A stretch of DNA of 64,000 nt from Rugamonas aquatica. Its GTDB lineage: Bacteria > Pseudomonadota > Gammaproteobacteria > Burkholderiales > Burkholderiaceae_D. The notes beneath the pieces are model-generated. The model saw only the letters and a program-made list of their open reading frames with translations. It was not told the DNA's origin and searched no databases. Shown here piece by piece: positions 38,125-48,035 of the stretch. Positions within the stretch are counted from its first letter, which is position 1, and each line of letters begins with the position of its first letter. A program made the position numbers and the translations under genes. The stretch spans positions 62,001 through 126,000 of the forward strand of contig NZ_WHUG01000003.1 in NCBI RefSeq assembly GCF_009380215.1. Direction: 5' to 3'.

Positions 38125-38436
38125 ATGGACATGCCTATCAAATTCGACACACTTGCGTACGCAAAAAAACTCGAAGAAGCCGGACTGCCTCAGCAGCAAG
38201 CCGAGGCCCAGTCGCTAGCCTTGCGCGACGCGTTGGCCGAGTCCACTGTTACGCCCGGTGATCTGCTATTGCTGAAAACGGATGTCATCGCTCGGATAGA
38301 GATACTACGCAGCGATATGCAAGCGCAGATCGACGCGTTGAAAGAACACATGAATACCAGGTTCAACACGCTTTACATGCTGACCGGGCTGTCCTTGGTG
38401 CTGCACGTAGTCACACTAGTGAAGCTGTTTTCCTGA
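38125..38436 (+). CDS. DUF1640-like coiled-coil protein with C-terminal membrane anchor
   Basis: 103 residues from the second of two adjacent ATGs. Start MDMPIKFDTLAYAKKLEEAG, a helical region (QQQAEAQSLALRDALAES), a coiled coil (DVIARIEILRSDMQAQIDAL) and a single C-terminal membrane helix (LYMLTGLSLVLHVVTLVKLF). This is the layout of bacterial DUF1640/CCDC90-like proteins. Role unknown. It converges with tatC; the stops are two bases apart. Confidence 0.75.
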   Translation: MDMPIKFDTLAYAKKLEEAGLPQQQAEAQSLALRDALAESTVTPGDLLLLKTDVIARIEILRSDMQAQIDALKEHMNTRFNTLYMLTGLSLVLHVVTLVKLFS

Positions 38437-38438
38437 CG

Positions 38439-39194
38439 TCAGGCCTTCTCTTCCGGCGCCGTCGACATGCGGACGAACATCGGCGCTACCAGCAGGCCCA
38501 GTTCGAACAGCAGGCACATCGGAACCGCCAGCGAGAACATGCTGACCGCATCGGGCGGCGTGACGATCGCGGCAATCACGAAAGCGCCCACGATGGCGTA
38601 AGGCCGTATCTCTTTCAGCTTGGCCACCGTCACCAAACCCATACGCACCAAAATCACCACCACCACCGGCACCTCGAAGGTCGCGCCAAACGCCAAACAC
38701 ATCGACATGACGAAATCGAGATAGTTCTCGATATCCGGCGTCACCGCAATCGACTGCGGCGAAAACTCGGAGATGAACTGGAACACGCGCCCGAACACCA
38801 GGAAGTAGCAGAACGCCACGCCGGACATGAACAGCACCGACGACGAAATCACCAGCGGCGCAATCAGCCGCTTCTCATGCGCGTACAAACCGGGCGCCAC
38901 GAAGGCCCACAACTGGTACAGCACCCACGGCAGCGACAGGATGATGGAAATCACCAGCGTCACCTTCATCGGCACCAGGAAGGGCGAGATCACGCCGGTG
39001 GCGATCATCTTCGAGCCGACCGGCAGCGAGGCGATCATCGGCCGCGCGATGAAATCGTAGATCTGCGACGGACCAGGCCAGATCATCAGCGCGATACAAA
39101 CAATGGCAATACCGATCGACGCCTTGACCAGACGGTCGCGCAATTCGATCAGGTGAGAGATAAAGGTCTCTTCGCCCTTTTCAGGAGTAGTCAT
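38439..39194 (-). CDS. tatC: Sec-independent protein translocase TatC
   Basis: 251 residues with six predicted membrane helices. The family start EETFISHLIELRDRLVKASI, with the conserved Glu that contacts the twin-arginine signal, is present, followed by the periplasmic loop FLVPMKVTLVISIILSLPWV and FYFL-type helices. It binds Tat signal peptides and exports folded proteins with TatA and TatB. Last gene of the superoperon; its start abuts the tatB stop with no gap. Confidence 0.95.
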   Translation of the reverse strand: MTTPEKGEETFISHLIELRDRLVKASIGIAIVCIALMIWPGPSQIYDFIARPMIASLPVGSKMIATGVISPFLVPMKVTLVISIILSLPWVLYQLWAFVAPGLYAHEKRLIAPLVISSSVLFMSGVAFCYFLVFGRVFQFISEFSPQSIAVTPDIENYLDFVMSMCLAFGATFEVPVVVVILVRMGLVTVAKLKEIRPYAIVGAFVIAAIVTPPDAVSMFSLAVPMCLLFELGLLVAPMFVRMSTAPEEKA

Positions 39195-39689
39195 TTAGTA
39201 GAACGAAGAAGAGGAGTTGCTGCCGGGACGGAAGCGCGCCACGCGCGCGGCGCCCGAGGTCACGTGCATCTTGCCGCCGTGACGCTGCTTGTACCAGCCA
39301 GGAATGGCCGAATTACGCACCAGCTTCTTGCGGCGGAACTCGCGCGCCTTGCGCGACAGGTCGTCGGTGGTGACATGGCTGATGCTCGGCGAGTGGATGG
39401 TCGGCGTGTCGTGCCAGGCGTTTTCCACCTCGGCCACGTGCTGCGACATCGAATTCTCGACGTCCGCCTTCACGCTTTCCGCCGCCGTCTGCACTTCCTT
39501 CTGGAGGTTTTTCAACTCTTCCAGTTCGATTTCGCGCGAGACTTCGGTTTTGACTTCGTTCAGATAGCGCTGGGCGCGGCCATACAACGTCCCGGCCATG
39601 CGAGCCACCTTGGGCAGCTTTTCAGGACCGATGACGATCAGCGCAACCACGCCGATCACAGCAAGTTTGGTAAGACCGAGATCGATCAT
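39195..39689 (-). CDS. tatB: Sec-independent protein translocase TatB
   Basis: 164 residues. One N-terminal membrane helix (GLTKLAVIGVVALIVIGPEK) with the conserved GPE motif, then an amphipathic helix (LPKVARMAGTLYGRAQRYL) and a charged coiled region. The C-terminal ~60 residues are basic and end SSSSFY. It works with TatC as the twin-arginine receptor. Middle gene of tatABC. Confidence 0.94.
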   Translation of the reverse strand: MIDLGLTKLAVIGVVALIVIGPEKLPKVARMAGTLYGRAQRYLNEVKTEVSREIELEELKNLQKEVQTAAESVKADVENSMSQHVAEVENAWHDTPTIHSPSISHVTTDDLSRKAREFRRKKLVRNSAIPGWYKQRHGGKMHVTSGAARVARFRPGSNSSSSFY

Positions 39690-39728
39690 AAGGGTGTTTC
39701 AGCCTGAAGGGAGCGCTGCTCCCCCAGC

Positions 39729-39932
39729 TTACTTCTTCTCTTTAGCGTCGACGTCGATGGTGCCGGGAGCGGCTGGCGCGGCCGGCTTGTCTTCGTCGCC
39801 CTTGATGCCATCCTTGAAGCCTTTAACGGCCTTGCCGATGTCCGAACCCACGTTGCCCAGCTTTTTGGTGCCGAACACCACCATCACAATCGCCAGGACG
39901 ATCAACCAATGCCAAATACTGAATGAACCCAT
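39729..39932 (-). CDS. tatA: Sec-independent protein translocase TatA
   Basis: 67 residues. Start [20 protein letters not shown] is the classical TatA N-terminus, followed by the FGTKKLGN hinge and an amphipathic helix, then an acidic/basic tail. Two consecutive ATGs exist; 39932 gives the standard protein and sits behind GGGGAAT. It oligomerises into the Tat pore. 124 bp separate it from the HIT gene, so it may also have its own promoter. Confidence 0.95.
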   Translation of the reverse strand: MGSFSIWHWLIVLAIVMVVFGTKKLGNVGSDIGKAVKGFKDGIKGDEDKPAAPAAPGTIDVDAKEKK

Positions 39933-40056
39933 CATATTCCCCTTGCAAGGCGCATGCGCCCAATTTATCCGTTGATTCGAGAACTGCTGCGACAGTATAA
40001 GCGAACCGCCGCGTGTCATGTAGATGTCATGCAGCTATCGATATAACGCTACCGTG

Positions 40057-40428
40057 TTAGCGCTGTCCGCGCCATGGGTGCGGGCCGCCGATCACGTGCA
40101 GATGTAAATGGTACACCTCCTGGCCGCCGTTAGGTCCACTGTTAATCAGCGTCTTGTAACCGCCGGTCGGCGAACCGTCCGCATCATAGCCGACGCCGCA
40201 GCCGGCTTCCTCTGCCAGACGGGGGGCCAGCGCCAGCATCTTGCCCAGCAGCGGCGCTTCGTTGGCGCTGCAATCCGACAAGGTCGCGAAATGTTTCTTC
40301 GGGATCACCAGCAAATGCACCGGCGCGGCCGGGTTGATGTCCTTGAAGGCCAGCAAATCCTCGTCTTCATAGACGATGGACGATGGAATTTTCTTTTCGG
40401 CTATTTTGCAAAACAGGCAGTTTTCCAC
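40057..40428 (-). CDS. HIT (histidine triad) family protein, HinT-like
   Basis: 123 residues, typical HinT size. Zinc-type N-terminus MENCLFCKIAEKKIPSSIVY, DINPAAPVHLLVIPKKH in the middle and the histidine triad VYHLHLHVIGG at the C-terminus. HinT proteins hydrolyse nucleoside phosphoramidates. It is embedded between hisE (22 bp) and tatA, a placement seen in other Burkholderiales. Confidence 0.93.
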   Translation of the reverse strand: MENCLFCKIAEKKIPSSIVYEDEDLLAFKDINPAAPVHLLVIPKKHFATLSDCSANEAPLLGKMLALAPRLAEEAGCGVGYDADGSPTGGYKTLINSGPNGGQEVYHLHLHVIGGPHPWRGQR

Positions 40429-40450
40429 AACGACTCCGTAAATTGGGGGA

Positions 40451-40789
40451 TTATTCTTTGCGGGCGGCTTTTTCGTCGATGCCGGAAACGCCTTCGCGGC
40501 GCGCCAGCTCGTCGAGCACCTGCTGCGGCTTCAGATCGAACTGGGCCAGCAGCACCAGCGTATGGAACCACAGGTCGGCCACCTCGTACAGCACCTTGCC
40601 GCTGTCGCCGCCGGCGCGCGCATCCTTGGCGGCCATGACGGTTTCGGTGGCTTCCTCGCCGATTTTCTTCAGGATGGCGTCATCGCCCTTGGAGAACAGC
40701 TTGGACGTGTAGGACGTCGCGGGATCGCCTCCGTTGGCCAGTTTGCGCGATTCGATGATGTCGGCCAAGCGGTCCAGGATAGTGCTCAT
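40451..40789 (-). CDS. hisE: Phosphoribosyl-ATP diphosphatase
   Basis: 112 residues. MazG-like helical enzyme with [20 protein letters not shown], then [16 protein letters not shown] (metal-binding EExxE pattern) and [16 protein letters not shown]-type helix. Second step of histidine synthesis, removing pyrophosphate from PR-ATP. Its start overlaps the hisI stop by four bases (ATGA), so translation is coupled. HisI and HisE are separate proteins here, not fused as in enterobacteria. Confidence 0.95.
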   Translation of the reverse strand: MSTILDRLADIIESRKLANGGDPATSYTSKLFSKGDDAILKKIGEEATETVMAAKDARAGGDSGKVLYEVADLWFHTLVLLAQFDLKPQQVLDELARREGVSGIDEKAARKE

Positions 40790-41247
40790 GTCGATTTCTT
40801 TGCTTTGGTTTTCGCCACGGTGGCGGGGGTGTAGATTTCCGTCGGGTCTTTCAGGACCGGCTCGGTGTTCTGCCAGTCGCCGTCCAGCGCATCGCCTTCG
40901 AACTTCTGGAAGAAGCAGGAATGGCGGCCGGTGTGGCAGGCGATGCCGCCGGCCTGCTCGATCTTCAGCAGCACCACGTCTTCATCGCAGTCGAGGCGGA
41001 TTTCCAGCACCTTCTGCACGTGGCCGGACTCCTCGCCCTTGTGCCACAGCTTCTTGCGCGAGCGGCTCCAGTAGACGGCCTCGCCCAGCTCAACCGTCTT
41101 GGCCAGGGCGTCGCGGTTCATCCAGGCGAACATCAGCACATCGTTGCTGCCCGCTTCCTGGGCGATGACCGGCACCAGGCCGTGCTCGTCCCATTGGATT
41201 TTCTTCAGCCATTTAGCCTTGGCCAAGGCGCTTGCGGTGGTCGACAT
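40786..41247 (-). CDS. hisI: Phosphoribosyl-AMP cyclohydrolase
   Basis: 153 residues. Signatures: [40 protein letters not shown], then [15 protein letters not shown] and [11 protein letters not shown] with the zinc-binding cysteines. Third step of histidine synthesis. The C-terminal 30 residues ([20 protein letters not shown] type) are a basic tail longer than in minimal HisI. Between hisF and hisE in the operon. Confidence 0.95.
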   Translation of the reverse strand: MSTTASALAKAKWLKKIQWDEHGLVPVIAQEAGSNDVLMFAWMNRDALAKTVELGEAVYWSRSRKKLWHKGEESGHVQKVLEIRLDCDEDVVLLKIEQAGGIACHTGRHSCFFQKFEGDALDGDWQNTEPVLKDPTEIYTPATVAKTKAKKST

Positions 41248-41271
41248 CTTACTTTTCCATGCGGTTAAAAA

Positions 41272-42033
41272 CTACGCCAGGCGCATCGGAATGCCCTGTT
41301 GCGCCATGAAGCGCTTGGCTTCCTGCACCGTGTGCTGGCCGTAGTGGAAGATACTGGCCGCCAGCACCGCGTCGGCCTTGCCCAGCTTGATGCCGTCGGC
41401 CAGGTCTTGCAGGCCGCCGACGCCGCCCGAGGCGATCACCGGTATGCCGATGGCGTCGGACACGCCGCGCGTCAGGCCCAGGTCGAAGCCGGACTTGGTG
41501 CCGTCGCGGTCCATGCTGGTCAGCAGGATTTCGCCGGCGCCCATCTGCTCCATTTTCTTGGCCCATTCGATGGCGTCGATGCCGGTGGCCTTGCGGCCGC
41601 CGTGGGTGAACACTTCCCACTTGCCGGGCGCGACCTGCTTGGCGTCGATCGCCACCACGATGCATTGCGAGCCGTGCTTTTGCGACGCGTCGTACACCAG
41701 CTGCGGGTTCGACACCGCCGACGAGTTCATGCTGACCTTGTCCGCGCCGGCGTTGAGCAGGCGGCGCACATCGGCCACCTCGCGCACGCCGCCGCCCACC
41801 GTCAGCGGAATGAACACCTGCGAAGCGACGGCTTCGATGATGTCCAGGATCAGGCCGCGATTGTCGCTGGTGGCGGTGATGTCGAGGAAGGTCAGCTCAT
41901 CGGCGCCCTGCTCGTCGTAGCGGCGGGCGATTTCCACCGGGTCGCCGGCATCGCGCAGCTCGGTGAAATTGACGCCTTTGACGACGCGGCCATCGGTCAC
42001 GTCCAGGCAGGGGATGATGCGTTTAGCGAGCAT
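41272..42033 (-). CDS. hisF: Imidazole glycerol phosphate synthase cyclase subunit
   Basis: 253 residues, TIM barrel. N-terminus [20 protein letters not shown] with the catalytic Asp, [35 protein letters not shown] and a second half with [17 protein letters not shown] and [14 protein letters not shown]. It makes imidazole glycerol phosphate and AICAR using ammonia from HisH. The start overlaps the hisA stop by one base. Confidence 0.96.
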   Translation of the reverse strand: MLAKRIIPCLDVTDGRVVKGVNFTELRDAGDPVEIARRYDEQGADELTFLDITATSDNRGLILDIIEAVASQVFIPLTVGGGVREVADVRRLLNAGADKVSMNSSAVSNPQLVYDASQKHGSQCIVVAIDAKQVAPGKWEVFTHGGRKATGIDAIEWAKKMEQMGAGEILLTSMDRDGTKSGFDLGLTRGVSDAIGIPVIASGGVGGLQDLADGIKLGKADAVLAASIFHYGQHTVQEAKRFMAQQGIPMRLA

Positions 42034-42836
42034 TATTCGTCCGTATCTTCTTCGACCACGCTGTCGGCAAATTCACCGCTCAGTTCATCCGCGCGCAGCT
42101 GGGCCGAAGCCAGATCGATGGTGCCTTCGTAAATCGAACGGCCGCAGATCACGCCTTCGATGCCTTCGTCCTGGACAGCGCACAGCGCTTCCACGTCGCC
42201 CAGGTTGTGCAGGCCGCCCGAGGCGATGACCGGGATCTTGACCGCTTGCGCCAGCTTGACCGTGGCTTCGATATTCACGCCGCCCATCATGCCGTCGCGG
42301 CCGATGTCGGTGTAGATGATCGATTCGACGCCGTAGGCTTCGAACTTCTTGGCCAGGTCGATCACTTCGTGGCCGGACATCTTGCTCCAGCCGTCGGTGG
42401 CGACTTTGCCGTCCTTCGCGTCCAGGCCGACGATGATGTGGCCCGGGAAGGCGCCGCAGGCGTCGTGCAGGAAGCCCGGCTCTTTCACCGCGGCGGTGCC
42501 GATGATGACGTAGCTGATGCCGGCGTCCAGGTAGCGCTCGATGGTGTCGAGGTCGCGGATGCCGCCGCCCAGTTGCACGGGGATTTCGTCCAGGTCGTTT
42601 TCTTCCGCGTACTCCTGCACCACTTGCAGGATGGCCTTGACCGCGGCTTCGTTCTTCGGCTTGCCGGCGAAGGCGCCGTTCAGGTCGACCAGATGCAGGC
42701 GGCGCGCGCCTTGCTTCAGCCAATGCAGGGCCATGTCGGCCGGGTCTTCGGAGAATACGGTGGCGAGTTCCATATCGCCTTGTTTCAAGCGAACGCAGTG
42801 ACCGTCTTTGAGGTCGATGGCAGGAATGAGCAGCAT
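42033..42836 (-). CDS. hisA: ProFAR isomerase (HisA)
   Basis: 267 residues, TIM barrel related to His[21 protein letters not shown] at the start (catalytic Asp), [32 protein letters not shown], then [14 protein letters not shown] and [18 protein letters not shown]. Fourth enzymatic step of histidine synthesis. The acidic tail ending EEDTDE is a short extension. Overlaps hisF by one base. Confidence 0.96.
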   Translation of the reverse strand: MLLIPAIDLKDGHCVRLKQGDMELATVFSEDPADMALHWLKQGARRLHLVDLNGAFAGKPKNEAAVKAILQVVQEYAEENDLDEIPVQLGGGIRDLDTIERYLDAGISYVIIGTAAVKEPGFLHDACGAFPGHIIVGLDAKDGKVATDGWSKMSGHEVIDLAKKFEAYGVESIIYTDIGRDGMMGGVNIEATVKLAQAVKIPVIASGGLHNLGDVEALCAVQDEGIEGVICGRSIYEGTIDLASAQLRADELSGEFADSVVEEDTDE

Positions 42837-42868
42837 GATGGTTTCAGTAGATTAAAGGGTAAGTGAAA

Positions 42869-43507
42869 TCAAGGGTTCCAGTGAACGAAATTTTTATACA
42901 ACTGCAATCCGGCCGCGGCGCTTTTCTCCGGGTGGAACTGGGTCGCAAAAATATTATCACGGGCGACGGCACAGCTGAACGCCGCACCGTAGACAGTTTG
43001 TCCCACGGTGTGCTCGTCCCGCTCGGGCTGGGCGAAATAGCTGTGCACGAAATAGAAGTAACTGTTGTCCGCAATATCCTGCCACATCGGGTGAGACGCG
43101 TTTTGATGGACTTGGTTCCAGCCCATCTGCGGCACCTTGAAACGCGAGCCGTCTTCCTGCACCTGGCCGTCCAGCTGGAAGCGCACCACCTTGCCCGGCA
43201 ACAGGCCGAGGCCGGCGGCATCGCCTTCCTCGCTGGCGTCGAACAGCATCTGCTCGCCGATGCACACGCCCATCAGCGGCTTGGTTTTGGCGGCCACCAG
43301 CAGCGCTTCCTGCACGCCGGACTCGCGCAGGCTGCGCATGCAGTCCGGCATGGCGCCCTGGCCCGGCAGCACGATGCGGTCGGCGGTTTCGATGTCGGCC
43401 ACTTCGCCGGAGATCAGCACATTGGCTTCGGGCGCGACGGCGCGCAGGGCCTGCGCAACCGAGCGCAGATTACCCATGCCGTAATCAACTACTACGATTT
43501 TTTTCAT
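42869..43507 (-). CDS. hisH: Imidazole glycerol phosphate synthase glutaminase subunit
   Basis: 212 residues, class I glutamine amidotransferase. [20 protein letters not shown] at the N-terminus, nucleophilic Cys in [14 protein letters not shown], and the His-Glu pair in [17 protein letters not shown]. It feeds ammonia to HisF. Between hisB and hisA, 32 bp upstream of hisA. Confidence 0.95.
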   Translation of the reverse strand: MKKIVVVDYGMGNLRSVAQALRAVAPEANVLISGEVADIETADRIVLPGQGAMPDCMRSLRESGVQEALLVAAKTKPLMGVCIGEQMLFDASEEGDAAGLGLLPGKVVRFQLDGQVQEDGSRFKVPQMGWNQVHQNASHPMWQDIADNSYFYFVHSYFAQPERDEHTVGQTVYGAAFSCAVARDNIFATQFHPEKSAAAGLQLYKNFVHWNP

Positions 43508-43513
43508 GACGTT

Positions 43514-44104
43514 TTAGAGGCTGCCCTTGGTCGACGGGATGGTGCCGGCGGCACGTGGATCGAGCTCCGAAGCCATGCGCAGCGCACGGCCGAAGGCCTT
43601 GAACACGGTCTCGCACTGGTGGTGGGCGTTGGTGCCGCGCAGGTTATCGATGTGCAGCGTCACCAGCGCGTGGTTGACGAAGCCGCGGAAGAACTCCAGC
43701 GTCAGGTCGACGTCGAAGGTGCCGATCATCGCGCGCGTGAACGGGATGTGATACTCGATGCCTGGACGGCCGGAGAAATCCAGCACCACGCGCGACAGCG
43801 CCTCGTCCAGCGGCACATACGAATGCCCGTAGCGGACGATGCCCTTGCGGTCGCCGATGGCCTTGGCCACGGCCATGCCCAGCGTGATGCCGACGTCTTC
43901 CACCGTGTGGTGGTTGTCGATATGGATGTCGCCGGTGGCTTCCACGTCCAGGTCGAACAGGCCGTGACGGGCGATCTGGTCCAGCATGTGGTCCAGGAAG
44001 GGCACGCCGGTGTTCAGCTTTTGCTTGCCGGTGCCGTCAAGGTTGATCGAAACGCGGACTTGCGTCTCGTTGGTGTTGCGGATGATTTCTGCGGTGCGGT
44101 TCAT
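43514..44104 (-). CDS. hisB: Imidazoleglycerol-phosphate dehydratase
   Basis: 196 residues from ATG 44104 ([20 protein letters not shown]); the frame stays open upstream into hisC's end but only this start matches the family. Two metal-binding histidine motifs, [11 protein letters not shown] and [16 protein letters not shown], are both intact. Monofunctional dehydratase without the N-terminal phosphatase found in enterobacterial HisB. Six bp upstream of hisH. Confidence 0.95.
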   Translation of the reverse strand: MNRTAEIIRNTNETQVRVSINLDGTGKQKLNTGVPFLDHMLDQIARHGLFDLDVEATGDIHIDNHHTVEDVGITLGMAVAKAIGDRKGIVRYGHSYVPLDEALSRVVLDFSGRPGIEYHIPFTRAMIGTFDVDLTLEFFRGFVNHALVTLHIDNLRGTNAHHQCETVFKAFGRALRMASELDPRAAGTIPSTKGSL

Positions 44105-44123
44105 GAAGGGCTCGCGATGGGTC

Positions 44124-45218
44124 TCAGGATGCCAGCGATGCGGCGAAGGCATCGAGGAAGGCGGAATTCTCTTCCGGGGTGCTGACCGTGATACGCAAAC
44201 AATTGGCCAGCACACTGTGCATTTTACTCACATTTTTGATTAATACCTTGCGGGACACCAGTTTTGCGTAGGCATCGTCGGAATTTGGCACGCGTATCAA
44301 GATAAAATTCGCCGCCGACGGAAATACCGACACGCCGGGCATGGCGGCCAATGCAGCCGCCAGATCGGCGCGTGCGGCGCGCAAAGCGGTGGCCTGCTGG
44401 TTCAGCACCTCCACGTGGTCGAGCGCGAATTCGGCCGCTGCCTGCGTCAATACGTTGATGTTGTAAGGAGGCCGCACTTTGTCGAACTCCGCCAGCAATT
44501 GCGGCGCCGCCGACATGTAGCCCAGGCGGATGCCGGCCAGGCCCAGCTTCGATACGGTGCGCATCACCACCAGGTTCTCGAACTCCGGCAGGCGGTGCAT
44601 AAAGGTCTGCTGCGCGAACGGCTCGTAGGCTTCGTCCACCACGGCCAGGCCGAAGCCGTCCAATGCCTTGATGATGGCGACGATATCGTCTTCGGCGAAC
44701 AGGTTGCCGGTCGGGTTGTTGGGATAGGACAGGAACACCAGCGACGGCTTGTGTTCTTCAATCGCGGCCAGCATGGCCGGCATATCCAGCGTCAGATCGG
44801 CATTGAGCGGCACGCCGACATAATCCATGCCCGCGAACTGCGCCGAGCGCTGGTACATGACGAAGGACGGCGTCGGCGCCAGCACCACGGCGCGGCGGTC
44901 CTGCAGCGCGCAGCCCATGCACAGGATCGAGATCAATTCGTCGGAGCCGTTGCCCAGCATGACGTCGTAGCCGGCCGGCACGCCCAGCGTGGCGCACACG
45001 CTTTGCTTGATGGTGGCGTAGGAGGCGACCGGATAGCGGTTCAGCGTCACCTCCACAAGGCGGCGGGCCAGCTCCTCGCGCAGATGATGGGGCAGGTGGT
45101 AAGGGTTCTCCATCGCATCCAGTTTGATATAGCCACTCGCGTCGGCGACGTGGTAGCCATGGATGGCGCGCACGTCGGAGCGGATGGTGGTGTTGACCAG
45201 GGTGTCGATGGAAGACAT
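44124..45218 (-). CDS. hisC: Histidinol-phosphate aminotransferase
   Basis: 364 residues, class I/II PLP enzyme. [15 protein letters not shown], the cofactor region [29 protein letters not shown], and the PLP lysine in [16 protein letters not shown]. It converts imidazole acetol phosphate to histidinol phosphate. It follows the methyltransferase gene by 13 bp. Confidence 0.95.
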   Translation of the reverse strand: MSSIDTLVNTTIRSDVRAIHGYHVADASGYIKLDAMENPYHLPHHLREELARRLVEVTLNRYPVASYATIKQSVCATLGVPAGYDVMLGNGSDELISILCMGCALQDRRAVVLAPTPSFVMYQRSAQFAGMDYVGVPLNADLTLDMPAMLAAIEEHKPSLVFLSYPNNPTGNLFAEDDIVAIIKALDGFGLAVVDEAYEPFAQQTFMHRLPEFENLVVMRTVSKLGLAGIRLGYMSAAPQLLAEFDKVRPPYNINVLTQAAAEFALDHVEVLNQQATALRAARADLAAALAAMPGVSVFPSAANFILIRVPNSDDAYAKLVSRKVLIKNVSKMHSVLANCLRITVSTPEENSAFLDAFAASLAS

Positions 45219-45231
45219 CTTACTAAGGCTC

Positions 45232-46050
45232 CTATGAGTTGACTAAACTTCGTTTGACAGCGGGTTTTTTCTTCTTCTCCGGCGGTGCGGGCACCTCCGG
45301 CATGGCGAGACGTTCGGCGATGATGGCGCAGTAGTCGGGGTTCAGTTCGAAGCCGACGAAATTGCGGCCGCAGCGCTTGGCCGCGATGGCCGTCGTGCCG
45401 CTGCCCATGAACAGGTCCAGCACCACGCCGTCCGGCGGGCACGAGGCCTTGACCATGCGTTCGATGATCTCCAGCGGCTTCTGCGTCGGATGGTCGGCAC
45501 GCTCGGGATGCTCACGGTGCAGGCGCGACACGCTCCACAAATCCTTGGGGTTGTAGCCCACTTCCAGCCACTTGGCGCCGATGAAGATCGAGCGCGAACG
45601 GGCTTTCTTGGTTTCGGCGTCGTACGGGATGCGCACCGAGTCCAGGTCGAAGTAGTAATCCTTGCGGCGCACGAAGAAGCCGATGGTGTCGTGCACCGAC
45701 GAGTAGCTGCGCACGCTGCCGCCCATCGACGGCACGCGGCGGTCCCAGATAATCTCGTTCATCATCGTCATGCGCTTTTTCAGCAGCACGAAGATCTCCG
45801 GCGAAAAGCGCCAGGTCAGGAAGATGTACAGGCTGCCGTTGGGCTTGAGCTTGGGCAGGGCGGCGTCGATCCACTGCTCGGTCCAGCGCAGGTAGTCTTC
45901 CACCGTTTGCGAATCCGAGTCGTTGCCGTAGTCCTTGCCCAGGTTGTACGGCGGGTCGGTCAAAATCAGGTCGATGGAACCGTCCGGGATGCGCGCCAGG
46001 CCGGCCAGCGCATCCTCACAGAAAACCTGATTGATCCAGGCTTCACTCAT
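45232..46050 (-). CDS. DNA methyltransferase, beta class (probable N6-adenine type), inside the his operon
   Basis: 272 residues. ATG 46050 overlaps the hisD stop (ATGA), and the upstream in-frame extension is an antisense-type Arg-rich stretch, so this start is firm. Catalytic motif DPPY (32-35, [12 protein letters not shown]) comes before the SAM-binding FMGSGTT (214-220), with HPTQKP (187-192) just ahead of it: the order of beta-class enzymes such as HinfI and CcrM types. No restriction enzyme gene is adjacent, so it is an orphan. The basic tail ends [14 protein letters not shown]. Recognition sequence cannot be read from the protein. Confidence 0.92.
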   Translation of the reverse strand: MSEAWINQVFCEDALAGLARIPDGSIDLILTDPPYNLGKDYGNDSDSQTVEDYLRWTEQWIDAALPKLKPNGSLYIFLTWRFSPEIFVLLKKRMTMMNEIIWDRRVPSMGGSVRSYSSVHDTIGFFVRRKDYYFDLDSVRIPYDAETKKARSRSIFIGAKWLEVGYNPKDLWSVSRLHREHPERADHPTQKPLEIIERMVKASCPPDGVVLDLFMGSGTTAIAAKRCGRNFVGFELNPDYCAIIAERLAMPEVPAPPEKKKKPAVKRSLVNS

Positions 46051-47363
46051 TTGAGGCGCAGCTCCGCGCTGCGGGCGTGCGCCTGCAGACCTTCGCCGTA
46101 GGCCAGTTCGGCCGCGACCTTGCCCAGCGTTTGCGCGCCGGCTTCGCTGACGTGGATGATCGACGAACGCTTCTGGAAATCGTACACGCCCAGCGGCGAC
46201 GAGAAGCGCGCGGTGCGCGAGGTCGGCAGCACGTGGTTCGGACCGCAGCAGTAGTCGCCCAGCGATTCGGACGAATAGCGGCCGAGGAACATGGCGCCGG
46301 CGTGGCGGATCTGGTCCGCCCACTGCTGCGGGTTCTCGGCCGAGATTTCCAGGTGTTCGGCGGCGATGCTGTTGGCGATGGCGCAAGCTTCGGCCATGTC
46401 GCGCACCTTCACCAGCGCGCCGCGGTCGGTCAGCGAGGTGCGGATTACTTCCGCGCGCGGCATCGTCGGCAGCAGCTTGTTGATGCTTGCTTCCACCTTG
46501 GCGATGTAGTCGGCGTCAGGGCACAGCAGGATGGCTTGCGCCAGTTCGTCGTGCTCGGCCTGCGAGAACAGGTCCATCGCGACCCAGTCAGGATCGGTGG
46601 TGCCGTCGCAGACGATCAGGATTTCGGAAGGGCCGGCGATCATGTCGATGCCGACGATGCCGAATACGCGGCGCTTGGCGGCGGCCACGTAGGCGTTGCC
46701 GGGGCCGACGATCTTGTCCACCGGTGCGATGGTCTCGGTGCCATGCGCCAGCGCGGCGACAGCCTGCGCGCCGCCGATGGTGATGACGCGGGTGACGCCG
46801 GCAATCGCGGCGGCGGCCAGCACCATCTGATTCTTCACGCCGTCCGGGGTCGGCACCACCATGATGATTTCTTCAACGCCGGCGACGTGCGCGGGGATCG
46901 CGTTCATCAGCACCGACGACGGATAAGCCGCCTTGCCGCCTGGGACGTAGATGCCCACGCGATCCAATGGCGTGACTTTCTGGCCCAGCACCGTGCCATC
47001 GGCTTCGGTGTAGGTGAAACCATTCAGTTCCTGCTTCTGCCGCTCGTGGAATACGCGGATGCGTTGTGCGGCGATGTGCAGCGCGTCGCGCTGCGCTTCA
47101 GGAATCGCGGCCAATGCGGCCTGCAATTCGGCTTCGGGAATATCGAAGGCGGCCATGCTGGAGGCGCCGCCGTTCGGAATACGGTCGAAGCGGTTGGTGT
47201 ATTCCAGCACGGCGGCGTCGCCGCGCGCTTTGACGTCGGCCAGGATGCCGGCGACGGCGCGTTCGATCGCTTCATCGGTGCTCGCTTCAAATGCCAGCAG
47301 GGCATCCAGGGACTTTTTGAAATCGGCTTGGGTGGAATCGAGCTTGGTAATTTGAATCGACAT
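46047..47363 (-). CDS. hisD: Histidinol dehydrogenase
   Basis: 438 residues. Signatures: [70 protein letters not shown] and the zinc-site segment [14 protein letters not shown]. It performs the last two oxidations to histidine with NAD+ and Zn2+. Its stop overlaps the start of the methyltransferase gene by three bases, coupling the two. Confidence 0.96.
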   Translation of the reverse strand: MSIQITKLDSTQADFKKSLDALLAFEASTDEAIERAVAGILADVKARGDAAVLEYTNRFDRIPNGGASSMAAFDIPEAELQAALAAIPEAQRDALHIAAQRIRVFHERQKQELNGFTYTEADGTVLGQKVTPLDRVGIYVPGGKAAYPSSVLMNAIPAHVAGVEEIIMVVPTPDGVKNQMVLAAAAIAGVTRVITIGGAQAVAALAHGTETIAPVDKIVGPGNAYVAAAKRRVFGIVGIDMIAGPSEILIVCDGTTDPDWVAMDLFSQAEHDELAQAILLCPDADYIAKVEASINKLLPTMPRAEVIRTSLTDRGALVKVRDMAEACAIANSIAAEHLEISAENPQQWADQIRHAGAMFLGRYSSESLGDYCCGPNHVLPTSRTARFSSPLGVYDFQKRSSIIHVSEAGAQTLGKVAAELAYGEGLQAHARSAELRLK

Positions 47364-47369
47364 GATGTT

Positions 47370-48032
47370 TTACTTTTTAGAGGCGCGTTCGAATGCTTCG
47401 ATGATCGGTTGCAGGCGCGCGCGCTTGAGCTTCAAGGCGGCCTGGTTGACGATCAGGCGCGACGAGATGTCCATGATCGCTTCGACCTCTTTCAGGTCGT
47501 TGGCGCGCAGCGTGTTGCCGGTGCTGACCACGTCGACGATGGCGTCCGACAGGCCGACCAGCGGCGCCAGTTCCATCGAGCCGTACAGCTTGATCAGATC
47601 GACGTGCACGCCCTTCTTGGCGAAGTGCTCGCGCGCGGTCTCGACGAACTTGGTGGCCACGCGCAGGCGCGCGCCCTGGCGTACAGCGGTCTCGTAGTCG
47701 AAACCGTTGCGCACCGCGACCGACATGCGGCAGGCCGCGATGTTCAAGTCGATGGGCTGATACAGGCCTTCGCCGCCGTGCTCCAGCAGCACGTCCTTGC
47801 CGGCCACGCCGAAGTCCGCCGCGCCGTGCTGCACGTAGGTCGGAACGTCGGTGGCGCGCACGATGATGACGCGCACGTCAGGATCGTTGGTCGACAGGAT
47901 CAGCTTGCGCGAAGTCTCAGGGTTTTCGGTGACGGTGATGCCTGCCGCTTCCAGCAGCGGCAGGGTGTCCTCGAAAATACGTCCCTTCGACAGCGCGAGG
48001 ATCAGCTGCGAATTGGCCTGGAATGCGCTCAT
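47370..48032 (-). CDS. hisG: ATP phosphoribosyltransferase, short (HisG-S) form
   Basis: 220 residues, lacking the C-terminal regulatory ACT-like domain of long His[41 protein letters not shown] and the phosphate loop [14 protein letters not shown] are visible. The short form needs HisZ as a regulatory partner; no hisZ is in this window, so it should lie elsewhere in the genome. First his gene, 3 bp after murA. Confidence 0.95.
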   Translation of the reverse strand: MSAFQANSQLILALSKGRIFEDTLPLLEAAGITVTENPETSRKLILSTNDPDVRVIIVRATDVPTYVQHGAADFGVAGKDVLLEHGGEGLYQPIDLNIAACRMSVAVRNGFDYETAVRQGARLRVATKFVETAREHFAKKGVHVDLIKLYGSMELAPLVGLSDAIVDVVSTGNTLRANDLKEVEAIMDISSRLIVNQAALKLKRARLQPIIEAFERASKK

Positions 48033-48035
48033 GAT

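Noticed and set aside
38432-38443. 12-bp palindrome CCTGACGTCAGG across the convergent stops of the DUF1640-like gene and tatC
   Set aside because: Too short and without a T-run to be called a terminator; could arise by chance.
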